From: JAVHLK01 sp043806215
GTDB taxonomy: Bacteria; Desulfobacterota; Desulfomonilia; Desulfomonilales; Desulfomonilaceae
Direction of reading: 5' to 3'
Length of the DNA: 5,025 bases
NCBI GenBank assembly: GCA_043806215.1
Contig: JAZDHD010000411.1
Span: 1-5,025, forward strand
Position numbers and translations under genes: made by a program. How positions within the stretch are numbered: the stretch's first letter is position 1; each line of letters starts with the position of its first letter. The notes under the pieces are model-generated. The model worked only from the letters and a program-made list of their open reading frames with translations. It searched no databases and was not told the DNA's origin. Positions 1 through 5,025 of this stretch are shown here, piece by piece.

Positions 1-3000
1 TTGGCGAGAGCGAGGAACGCGCCGGCCGGGCACAGGTACCTGCACCAAAACCGGAAATAGAAGACGGATGCGGCAAGCACAACAATGCAGAGTGCCGAAA
101 TCCACGCGTCCAACCGTCCCCAAAAGAAGTTCATCGTGTAACTTCCGAAGAAGTGCTGCAATGGACTGAAACTGAACCAAACGGTGTCGTTGGTGACCAG
201 GAACAAGCACAGGAGCACGGCCAGGACGACGTACTTGACGTACCGGGCGGCCCGGTCCAAACCCGGTGAGGCCCTCAGCCTCCACCCCCCGACCGACAGG
301 AATTCCTGTAAGGCTCCGAAAGGACAAAGGAAGCCGCAGAATGCCTGCCCCCAGAGCAACGAAATGAGGAGAATTGCACCCAGCAGAACGTTTCTCCAAA
401 GCGTGCCCTGGGCAGGGATTTCACCGGTCAGGAGAGTCGCCGCGTCCAACGAAGTGAACGGCGCATTCAGGCCAAAACCGAGAACGAGCGTCGAAAGAAT
501 GAGGCAGATCAGCCTGAGCCGCCGTGATCTGGAATAGAAGGCAAACACGAAGAAGAACATGAGAAGCATTACGGCCCAGAGCCTCGGATCGACGATGCTT
601 TTCCAACGGGGTTGCCGTGTTTCCGGAAGCGGCCCGGGAACGTGCAAACCGATCAACGGCCCCCCGATCTTCCGTCCTGTTTCGGTGATTATCCGGGTTA
701 CGGCCTTGGAGGTAATCGTGGCTCCGGTCATCGCGTCGACGTGCTGCTCGAGCGGATCCAGAATCGACAATCCCTTGAACCGTTCCAACCACTTCTCGAT
801 GCCCACGATGTAAGAGGGCGTCTCACGGGATTCGACCACGGCAACGCCCCGGATAAGTCCTTGATTCGATACGGAGAGGAGCAGGTTAACCGGTCCGCCG
901 TACCCCCGGATTTCTCCGGCCGGGGGAATCGTGCTGAGACTTACCGTGTAACCTTCTTCCCCCTGGGCGATTCCTTTGTAGTGCGGAAATGGGCTTGGCT
1001 TGAACTCGAAGCGCTCCGAACCCGAAACCGCTGTAAGCGTCCGGTCCGGGAAGCGCACGACCGGCGGACTGCCGGGAGGACCAATCCACAGATGCCAGGT
1101 GAAGGCCGAAACCACCGCGGCCGCAAGCAGCCACGACAGTCTGGTGTAAGGAAACGAGATTCCTTCACGGGGACGGAATCGTTCAAGCGCATGGTCGATT
1201 CTCGAGATGGGCTTCTCGATGAGCATCAGAGCCGCGGGAATGCTCAAGGCCAGGGCGAGGACCAATACGGCCTTGTCTATTCCCAGCAAGGGAACGAGGA
1301 GCGTCCCGGTGATCAGGGCGCCCACTGAAGCTCCGAAATGATCCAACGCGTCGGTCCATCCCGACGATTCTCCGGAGCTGCCCCCGGACTCCAGGTGCTG
1401 AGACACGGCCGGCGGGAACGCCGCACCCGTGAGGATGCCGGACACGAGAACCAGCACGAACACCGCGGTTTCGATGAGCCACGGCTGCATGCCTGCCGAC
1501 TCCCGGAGCAGCAACGGACACGCGAGGCAGAACAGGGCGAACGCTGCAAGTGTCCCAACAAAGGCGGTCTGCTTGCGGTGTGTACGCAACAGGATCTCTC
1601 CCGCGCACAATGCACCGACCGTGAGGCCTGCCATAAACGTGGCCGCTATCAAGCCTATCCGCTCAAAAACATAGCCGAAAAGACTTTGGTACGAATAGAT
1701 CAGGACGATTTGCATGCCCATGGCGGCACCGCCCACGGCGGCAATCGCGAGCAGGGCCTGAAATCTCGATTCAGAGCCGGATCTGGGTCCCCACCTGACG
1801 CGAATGCAAACCCTGGCGAGGAAGAAGACCGCAAAGGGTATGAGATAGAGCTTGAGCCCGGCCCTTCTCACCGTATTGAGCATCTCGACGTACGCGGACC
1901 CGGAGAACCGGCCCCAGAGAATAATGGCCAGTGACGTGGACAACGGGGCAAAGTCCGTATTCGTCAATGCCGGTGAGCGTTCCAACTCTCTTTGAACAAA
2001 ACGGGTCCGCTCCGGGGGCAACAAGGTTCTGAAAGCCACGGGGTCGAACACGGCGGTCCCGATGATCTCGTACCTGGCTTTGAGTACCCGGGGGTTTAGG
2101 CTCAGGGCATCAGGGGCGTTCGAAGCAAAGAACAGCGTCTCATCCCCGGGACTACCCAAGACCCCGGGGAAGACTTGTTTGAGGGTGTGGTAGACCGAGC
2201 CCGCGTACGATGCGACCTCCGACCCCCAGAAATTCTCCGAGGAGGTTACCCCAATGACAAAGACGCCTCGTGGAGTCAGTGCCTTCGATACGGCCCGGAA
2301 GAACTCCTCGGTGTAGTATCGGTTCCAGAAGGACGACACCGGGTCCGGCACCAGGCACACCACGGCGTCGTAACGGTTTGCCCGGAGACGGTTAACGTAG
2401 AAGCGGCCGTCGCCTATGATGACCCGTACGCGGCGGTTCTCGAGAGCCTGTAATTCATCGCGCGTTAAATGGTCCTTCGCGATCCCTAAGGCCCACTGGT
2501 CGGGCTCCACTACGTCCAACCGCTCAATGGGGTACTGGAGAAAAGCTTTCACGAGACTGCCGATTCCACCGCCGATGAGGAGCAGCTTCTTGGCCTCCGG
2601 ATGTTGGGCGAGGACGAGTGCCGCGGTCCGATCGGCCGTGTGAGGGTCGGGAAAAGAGACTACAATCTTGCCGTTCCCAAAGAGAGAACGCTGATTTCCA
2701 AGCTGCGCAATCTCAACCTGCTGATATGGAGTCGGCCGTGATTCTAGGAGGGTCAGCCCCGGATGGAGAGCCCTCCATCTGACGCCTATCGTGCCGTCGG
2801 TCAGGAGTCCGCCGAGAGGGGAAAACAGAACCGCGCCGGCCACCGCGAGAGAGCCTGCGCAGAGAAAGGTTCCCCGGAGGTTCCTTTGGCGGCCGAATAT
2901 CGCTATCGCCATGGATAGGAGCAGGGAGAGAACCGCCGCGGTGTGCAGAGGCGTCAGCCAACGGGCTGCGCCGAAGGTGAACAGGAGTCCTCCAATGAGT

Positions 3001-3449
3001 CCTCCCAATGCCTCCATCGCGTACATCCGCCCTATGCTGCGCCCCCCCGTGAGGGCGCCGGCCCGGCATCCCATCGGGAACAGAAACCCTGTCAAAAACG
3101 ATGTGGAAAACGTCGCGACGGGTACCACGGTCAGGATGCCGTGGAGGGGAGCCAATTCCGCAGGGGAAGCCCCAAAGATGAGCGGTGCGCAGCGGATCAG
3201 GATGATCTGAAGCGGCAGGGAGAGACCCAGTGCCCACAGGCTGTTGATGAACACCCGGAGACCGTCCCACCGGCCGGATCTCGAGATCCGGGCTCCCACG
3301 GAGGCTCCCATACCGATTCCCGCGAGCCATGTCGCGAAGAAGATGCCGAGACAGATCTCCGTGCCGTGGAAGATCACGAGCACTTCCCGAAGCAACACTA
3401 TCTGGCCGGTCAACGAAGTCAGGCCGAATAAGAGGAACATCCAGGGCAT
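1..3449 (-). CDS. Giant membrane fusion: spermidine-synthase-like module + FMN-binding domain + NosR-like Fe-S membrane module (3' end outside window)
   Basis: One open frame of 1149 codons without a stop, continuing past base 1. Seen, by residue: seven hydrophobic segments (about 4-27, 31-55, 66-85, 103-127, 144-165, 168-185, 190-210); a spermidine-synthase-like Rossmann domain (about 241-450) with glycine loop GGGIGS (293-298), E315, GDG (346-348) and PDP (368-370); about seven further helices (531-744); a helix at 771-790; an FMN-binding domain (about 826-930) with DAMTGAT (905-911); then helices with CGFLCPFGALQE (1038-1049) and CRYLCPAGA (1136-1144). Family knowledge: NosR/NirI-type proteins place an extracytoplasmic flavin domain before a membrane module with CxxxCP pairs, and membrane spermidine-synthase-like proteins usually end near residue 750. 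Inferred role: membrane electron transfer between Fe-S centres and a covalent flavin; the role of the N-terminal module is unknown. The catalytic-pair Asp expected three residues before D369 is L366, so polyamine synthesis is doubtful. Start: ATG at 3449, with GGGAAG 8 bases upstream and an in-frame TAG at 3507-3509; GTG at 3467 is the alternative. Existence and domain calls are secure; the function is not. Confidence 0.93.
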   Translation of the reverse strand, partial: MPWMFLLFGLTSLTGQIVLLREVLVIFHGTEICLGIFFATWLAGIGMGASVGARISRSGRWDGLRVFINSLWALGLSLPLQIILIRCAPLIFGASPAELAPLHGILTVVPVATFSTSFLTGFLFPMGCRAGALTGGRSIGRMYAMEALGGLIGGLLFTFGAARWLTPLHTAAVLSLLLSMAIAIFGRQRNLRGTFLCAGSLAVAGAVLFSPLGGLLTDGTIGVRWRALHPGLTLLESRPTPYQQVEIAQLGNQRSLFGNGKIVVSFPDPHTADRTAALVLAQHPEAKKLLLIGGGIGSLVKAFLQYPIERLDVVEPDQWALGIAKDHLTRDELQALENRRVRVIIGDGRFYVNRLRANRYDAVVCLVPDPVSSFWNRYYTEEFFRAVSKALTPRGVFVIGVTSSENFWGSEVASYAGSVYHTLKQVFPGVLGSPGDETLFFASNAPDALSLNPRVLKARYEIIGTAVFDPVAFRTLLPPERTRFVQRELERSPALTNTDFAPLSTSLAIILWGRFSGSAYVEMLNTVRRAGLKLYLIPFAVFFLARVCIRVRWGPRSGSESRFQALLAIAAVGGAAMGMQIVLIYSYQSLFGYVFERIGLIAATFMAGLTVGALCAGEILLRTHRKQTAFVGTLAAFALFCLACPLLLRESAGMQPWLIETAVFVLVLVSGILTGAAFPPAVSQHLESGGSSGESSGWTDALDHFGASVGALITGTLLVPLLGIDKAVLVLALALSIPAALMLIEKPISRIDHALERFRPREGISFPYTRLSWLLAAAVVSAFTWHLWIGPPGSPPVVRFPDRTLTAVSGSERFEFKPSPFPHYKGIAQGEEGYTVSLSTIPPAGEIRGYGGPVNLLLSVSNQGLIRGVAVVESRETPSYIVGIEKWLERFKGLSILDPLEQHVDAMTGATITSKAVTRIITETGRKIGGPLIGLHVPGPLPETRQPRWKSIVDPRLWAVMLLMFFFVFAFYSRSRRLRLICLILSTLVLGFGLNAPFTSLDAATLLTGEIPAQGTLWRNVLLGAILLISLLWGQAFCGFLCPFGALQEFLSVGGWRLRASPGLDRAARYVKYVVLAVLLCLFLVTNDTVWFSFSPLQHFFGSYTMNFFWGRLDAWISALCIVVLAASVFYFRFWCRYLCPAGAFLALA
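324..338 (-). other. First CxxxCP iron-sulfur-type motif of the fusion
   Basis: Residues 1038-1042 are CGFLC, followed by PFGALQE. This is the typical motif in the membrane part of NosR-like and related polyferredoxin proteins. It directly follows a hydrophobic helix (about 1019-1036). The partner motif CRYLCPAGA lies at residues 1136-1144 (first Cys codon at 42-44, second at 30-32). Ferredoxin-like CxxCxxCxxxCP clusters usually follow in this family, but they would lie beyond the left edge and cannot be seen. Confidence 0.75.
717..737 (-). other. Predicted covalent FMN attachment motif (ApbE target)
   Basis: Residues 905-911 of the fusion read DAMTGAT. This fits the Dxx(s/t)gAT motif known in NqrC, RnfG and NosR, where the flavin transferase ApbE links FMN to the last threonine through a phosphoester bond. 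Here that residue would be T911 (bases 717-719). The preceding residues, including the RETPSY stretch at 875-880, also look like the NosR-type FMN domain. Modification requires the domain to lie outside the cytoplasm, which fits its position between a helix at 771-790 and one near 955-972, but topology is predicted by eye only. Confidence 0.8.
2100..2729 (-). other. Spermidine-synthase-like Rossmann domain inside the fusion
   Basis: Residues about 241-450. It opens with a YQQVEI strand and a hairpin with LFGNGKIVVS, the usual entry of spermidine synthases. The nucleotide-binding features follow: GGGIGS (293-298), E315 at the end of a beta strand (ribose-contacting position), and GDG (346-348). 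The active-site loop reads CLVPDP (365-370) followed by NRYYTEEFF (376-384), as in membrane-embedded spermidine-synthase-like proteins, which commonly have NLPDP there. Classical enzymes have DxxDP with two aspartates; only D369 remains. The domain may bind a nucleoside-like ligand without making polyamine. Confidence 0.8.
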
Positions 3450-3457
3450 GGGTACGT

Positions 3458-3463
3458 CTTCCC
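3458..3463 (-). promoter_or_regulatory. Weak ribosome binding site for the fusion gene
   Basis: The minus strand reads GGGAAG, 8 bases before ATG 3449. It is a modest Shine-Dalgarno match, but neither alternative start (GTG 3467, ATG 3440) has a better one. It supports the chosen start, which places the first hydrophobic helix at residue 4, as expected for this family. Confidence 0.4.
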
Positions 3464-3479
3464 GCACTTCACGGTGAGG

Positions 3480-3508
3480 AGGTTGCAGGGCGGTTGGAAC
3501 CGCAACCT
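3480..3508 (-). promoter_or_regulatory. Leader hairpin just upstream of the fusion start
   Basis: Inverted repeats are visible: outer arms AACCT/AGGTT (3504-3508 with 3480-3484) and inner arms GCGGT/ACCGC (3490-3494 with 3499-3503) around a 4-base loop, with a 5-base bulge. In the minus-strand transcript this would fold about 30 bases before ATG 3449 and could affect translation. There is no T-run, so it is not a typical terminator. The function is inferred. Confidence 0.4.
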
Positions 3509-3634
3509 AACGGCGATTGCAAGCAGCGGCGTCACACGCACGACCTCGAGTTTCGCAAGAACCATCGTACCAAGCAGGGGACCCCGACGTTGCTCCCGGG
3601 GCCCGGTCGTCTGGTGCAATGACACCGCAATTCA

Positions 3635-3659
3635 GGAGACAATTTCCGAAGAAATCTCC
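3635..3659 (-). promoter_or_regulatory. UUCG-capped hairpin in the presumed leader of the fusion gene
   Basis: On the minus strand the sequence is GGAG-ATTTC-TTCG-GAAAT-TGT-CTCC: an inner 5-pair stem closed by a C(UUCG)G tetraloop, a 3-base bulge, and an outer 4-pair stem. C(UUCG)G is known as an exceptionally stable RNA tetraloop. It lies about 190 bases upstream of the fusion start. It would be transcribed only if the promoter is further right, for example the candidate -10 at 3693-3701. No T-run follows. Confidence 0.4.
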
Positions 3660-3692
3660 GCGGTACGACAAGAAGATGCGGATCAGTGATAC

Positions 3693-3701
3693 AGGATAGC
3701 A
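3693..3701 (-). promoter_or_regulatory. Possible extended -10 promoter element for the fusion gene
   Basis: The minus strand reads TGCTATCCT, an extended -10 (TGn before TATCCT). TTGAAC lies upstream but with a spacer of about 23 bases, too long for a standard -35/-10 pair. This is the best candidate I see in the leader and is weak. Transcription from here would give a leader of roughly 240 bases containing both hairpins. Confidence 0.2.
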
Positions 3702-3787
3702 TTTTTGGCGGGTGAGGGTACGTTCAATGCTTGTGACTCAAGAGTCCGGTCCTATCCCCTTAAGTCACCGGCATCAAGGGTCACGTC

Positions 3788-3806
3788 GGGCAGGGACGCC
3801 CGTCCC
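3788..3806. repeat. Weak REP-like palindrome
   Basis: GGGAC (3793-3797) pairs with GTCCC (3802-3806) around GCCC; alternatively GGGC (3788-3791) pairs with GCCC (3798-3801). It lacks the GTAG head seen in the neighbouring elements, so membership in the same repeat family is uncertain. Confidence 0.35.
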
Positions 3807-3840
3807 ACGAAACAGGTCTAAGGCTTCATGACAGTCCTTC

Positions 3841-3863
3841 GTAGCCCGGGCCTCCGTGCCCGG
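3841..3863 (+). repeat. REP-like element with GTAG head
   Basis: GTAG at 3841-3844 is followed by a 6-pair stem CCGGGC/GCCCGG (3846-3851 with 3858-3863) and the hexaloop CTCCGT. A GTAG head before a GC-rich hairpin is the known hallmark of REP elements processed by RAYT (REP-associated tyrosine) transposases. The same loop occurs at 4045-4050 on the other strand and, with one change, at 4142-4147. Confidence 0.65.
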
Positions 3864-3875
3864 ATCTTGTTCTTG

Positions 3876-3891
3876 CCGGCACCCTAGCCGG
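3876..3891. repeat. REP-like hairpin without a GTAG head
   Basis: CCGGC (3876-3880) pairs with GCCGG (3887-3891) around the 6-base loop ACCCTA. It lies 12 bases after the previous element and may form a two-hairpin unit with it. Its loop does not match the CYCCGT loop of the others. Confidence 0.4.
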
Positions 3892-3903
3892 AAGCGAGAC
3901 GAA

Positions 3904-3968
3904 AATGTGCGACCGAATTTGCGCCATAGAACACTAAGTGTTCTGTGGCGTAAATACGGTCACGCATT
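3904..3968. repeat. 65-base near-perfect palindrome
   Basis: Arms 3904-3934 and 3938-3968 pair around a TAA loop. By hand, 26 of 31 positions are Watson-Crick pairs, 3 are G-T and 2 are mismatched (3910/3962 and 3916/3956). The top of the stem is AGAACAC/GTGTTCT. It is far longer and more AT-rich than the flanking REP-like hairpins. It could be a miniature mobile element remnant, a structured RNA, or a transcription terminator-like barrier between the divergent genes. No T-run follows, so simple intrinsic termination is unlikely. Confidence 0.6.
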
Positions 3969-3981
3969 CTGTAAACACGCG

Positions 3982-4006
3982 GTAGCGTCCCGGCATACCT
4001 GCCGGG
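3982..4006 (+). repeat. REP-like element with GTAG head
   Basis: GTAG at 3982-3985 is followed by a 7-pair stem CCCGGCA/TGCCGGG (3989-3995 with 4000-4006) and the 4-base loop TACC. The head and spacing resemble the element at 3841, but the loop differs. Confidence 0.55.
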
Positions 4007-4039
4007 CAAGAGATAGTACGTTGTTTCGACTAAAGAATA

Positions 4040-4061
4040 CCGGCACGGAGGCCGGCGCTAC
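4040..4061 (-). repeat. REP-like element with GTAG head, inverted
   Basis: Read on the minus strand: GTAG (4061-4058), then stem CCGGC/GCCGG (4055-4051 with 4044-4040) around loop CTCCGT. The loop is identical to that of the plus-strand element at 3841. Two copies in opposite orientation about 200 bases apart is the layout of REP doublets (REPIN/BIME-like units), though here the spacing is long. Confidence 0.6.
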
Positions 4062-4129
4062 CAAAGCCGGTTTTGCTGCCTTGGATACGACACCGTATCT
4101 ACCTGAAAGTCATCTTCCTTCTCGTTCTC

Positions 4130-4155
4130 GTAGGGGTAGGCCCCCGTGCCTACCC
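4130..4155 (+). repeat. REP-like element with GTAG head
   Basis: GTAG at 4130-4133 is followed by a perfect 8-pair stem GGGTAGGC/GCCTACCC (4134-4141 with 4148-4155) and the hexaloop CCCCGT, one base different from the CTCCGT loop of the other copies. The stem sequence is completely different from theirs while head and loop are kept, which indicates compensatory change. Confidence 0.6.
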
Positions 4156-4188
4156 GGGCGGCTTATCCCGACAAATGGTGCCATCTCC

Positions 4189-4217
4189 TTGATTCTCCTC
4201 CCTCCGCACCCTATAGT
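4189..4217 (+). promoter_or_regulatory. Candidate sigma70-type promoter for amrS
   Basis: TTGATT (4189-4194) and TATAGT (4212-4217) are separated by exactly 17 bases, matching TTGACA at four and TATAAT at five of six positions. Transcription would start near 4224 and leave an untranslated leader of about 115 bases before ATG 4342. This is the best -35/-10 pair I see upstream of the gene, but its activity is inferred. Confidence 0.4.
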
Positions 4218-4341
4218 AATGACGGTGCCGTGCCGCTCCCGCGAAATGATGACGGCCGCCATGATAGGCAAAGGCACACCGCATTTACGACGGGGCGTGC
4301 CGCGTACCCCGGTTACCCAAAAAGCCGCAGGGCCGTGAGTT

Positions 4342-5025
4342 ATGGCAAGATCAGACGTGTTTCTATGCGAGCTCTGCCCGAAGATGTGCCGCATCGGGGA
4401 TGGGCAGAGTGGTGATTGCAGGGCACGCATAGCCATCGACGGGGAATTGCGCGCCGTGACGTACGGCAAGCCGTGTGCCGTACACATCGATCCCATTGAG
4501 AAGAAGCCGCTCTTTCACGTAATGCCGGGAGCGCGGATCCTGTCTATCGCTTCGGCAGGCTGCAATCTGCACTGCAAGTTTTGTCAGAACTGGACGATTT
4601 CCCAGGTGGGACCGGAAGAGGTACGAAGCCTGGACCTTTCCCCGGAAAAGGTGGTGAAAGCGGCTCTGGAACAGGGTTGCCGTGCCATAGCGTACACGTA
4701 TACCGATCCCGTGGTATTTTTCGAATATGCGCTTGACACGGCTGCTTTGGCGCGCACAAAAGGTCTGCTCAATGTGACGGTCACCGCGGGTTACATTAAC
4801 CGCGAGCCGCTCGAGATGCTGTGCAAGGTTACCGATGCCTCCAATACCGACTTGAAGGCCTTCAGCGACGGGTTCTACCGGGATATGTGCCAAGCGACTC
4901 TCAAACCCGTGCTCGACGGCATGGTGACCATGAGAGAGCATGGGGTGTGGCTCGAAGTAACCAATCTCGTCATTCCCACTTTCAACGACGATCTTGACCG
5001 GATCAGGCGCATGTGCAGATGGATT
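4342..5025 (+). CDS. amrS: AmmeMemoRadiSam system radical SAM enzyme (N-terminal 228 residues; 3' end outside window)
   Basis: Radical SAM protein of the AmmeMemoRadiSam set, a conserved trio with AMMECR1-like and Memo-like proteins whose reaction is not established. Seen: an N-terminal cysteine set CELCPKMC (C9, C12, C16) plus C26 in GDGQSGDCR; the family signature KPCAVHIDPIEKKPLFH (50-66); the SAM-cluster motif CNLHCKFC (C74, C78, C81) followed by QNW; AYTYTDP (117-123); NTDLKAF (168-174); and VTNLVIP (213-219). These follow the pyruvate-formate-lyase-activase-like layout expected of the family; full members are about 330-350 residues, so roughly the last third is missing. Start: a TGA in frame at 4336-4338 leaves ATG 4342 as the first possible start. 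Only eight residues precede C9, shorter than many relatives, and no clear ribosome binding site is visible (GTGAG at 4335-4339 is too close). The gene diverges from the fusion gene, and no AMMECR1 or Memo gene is in view. The family call is firm; the substrate is unknown. Confidence 0.94.
   Translation, partial: MARSDVFLCELCPKMCRIGDGQSGDCRARIAIDGELRAVTYGKPCAVHIDPIEKKPLFHVMPGARILSIASAGCNLHCKFCQNWTISQVGPEEVRSLDLSPEKVVKAALEQGCRAIAYTYTDPVVFFEYALDTAALARTKGLLNVTVTAGYINREPLEMLCKVTDASNTDLKAFSDGFYRDMCQATLKPVLDGMVTMREHGVWLEVTNLVIPTFNDDLDRIRRMCRWI

Larger units (their letters stand above)
3510..4341. other. Intergenic region between divergent genes, rich in palindromes
   Basis: No convincing gene is present. 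Open frames here have arginine/proline-rich, low-complexity translations with no recognisable domain, and several read straight through the palindromes. The left third (3510-3780) holds the presumed leader of the minus-strand gene. The centre (3785-4160) holds REP-like hairpins and one long palindrome. The right third (4160-4341) holds a candidate promoter and the presumed 5' untranslated region of amrS. I see no tRNA, rRNA, insertion sequence or CRISPR array. Confidence 0.7.

Noticed and set aside
1010..1230. Possibility that the FMN/Fe-S half is a separate gene starting between residues 740 and 815
   Set aside because: The frame continues without any stop, and this linker has no in-frame ATG; the window therefore supports one gene, although a sequencing error cannot be excluded.
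612..1934. Long plus-strand open frames (612-1328 and 1338-1934)
   Set aside because: They lie opposite the fusion gene, are low-complexity and highly charged, and match no family. They are antisense shadows of a GC-rich coding strand.
2713..3330. Minus-strand frame of 205 codons overlapping the fusion gene in another frame
   Set aside because: It is the out-of-frame reading of the N-terminal module; its translation is arginine/proline-rich without membrane helices, while the chosen frame gives clear helices and domain motifs.
3471..3489. Strong AGGAGG on the plus strand at about 3477-3482 as a ribosome binding site for a plus-strand gene
   Set aside because: No start codon lies at suitable spacing, and the frames that follow have no recognisable product.
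3419..3625. Small minus-strand frame (68 codons, GTG start) overlapping the start of the fusion gene, possibly a leader peptide or a frameshifted N-terminus
   Set aside because: It has no ribosome binding site and no recognisable sequence. The fusion already has a complete first helix from ATG 3449, so no extra N-terminal part is needed.
3841..4155. CRISPR array
   Set aside because: The repeats are short palindromes with differing stems, irregular spacing and mixed orientation, unlike identical direct repeats with even spacers.
3856..4338. Plus-strand open frame of 160 codons ending just before amrS and in the same frame
   Set aside because: Its translation is rich in R, P, S and T with no recognisable domain, and it runs straight through the long palindrome and several REP-like hairpins. 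It is best explained as chance openness in GC-rich repeat DNA.
4110..4941. Minus-strand frames opposite amrS (4110-4496 and 4363-4941)
   Set aside because: They are antisense to a confidently identified radical SAM gene and show no domain of their own.

Overview
The window holds two protein genes pointing away from each other, separated by about 890 bases of repeat-rich intergenic DNA. Both genes run off the window. Composition is GC-rich. The radical SAM protein resembles those of anaerobic delta-proteobacteria (Desulfobacterota) more than other groups, so that is my best guess for the organism, at low to moderate confidence. The redox chemistry suggests an anaerobe or a microaerobe.

Left part, 3449 down to 1 on the minus strand: one uninterrupted reading frame of at least 1149 codons with no stop, cut at its C-terminal end by the window edge. 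It joins three modules usually found in separate proteins. The first (residues about 1-745) is a membrane spermidine-synthase-like protein: a helix bundle, a Rossmann aminopropyltransferase-like domain, and a second helix bundle. The second (about 826-930) is an FMN-binding domain of the NosR/RnfG/NqrC type, with a motif for covalent flavin attachment. The third (about 955 onward) is a NosR-like membrane segment with two CxxxCP iron-sulfur-type motifs. This fusion is the most unusual thing in the window.

Middle part, 3450-4341: no credible protein gene. It holds two predicted leader hairpins and a weak extended -10 for the minus-strand gene, a 65-base near-perfect palindrome, and a cluster of REP-like hairpins. 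Four of these carry the GTAG head known from RAYT-associated REPs, and three of them share the hexaloop CYCCGT. A plausible sigma70-type promoter faces right at 4189-4217.

Right part, 4342-5025 on the plus strand: the first 228 codons of the radical SAM enzyme of the AmmeMemoRadiSam system (amrS).

How they may work together is inference. The fusion looks like a membrane electron carrier linking Fe-S centres to an extracytoplasmic flavin, physically tied to a degenerate polyamine-synthase/transporter module. The divergent layout with a radical SAM maturase-like gene allows shared regulation but does not prove a joint function.
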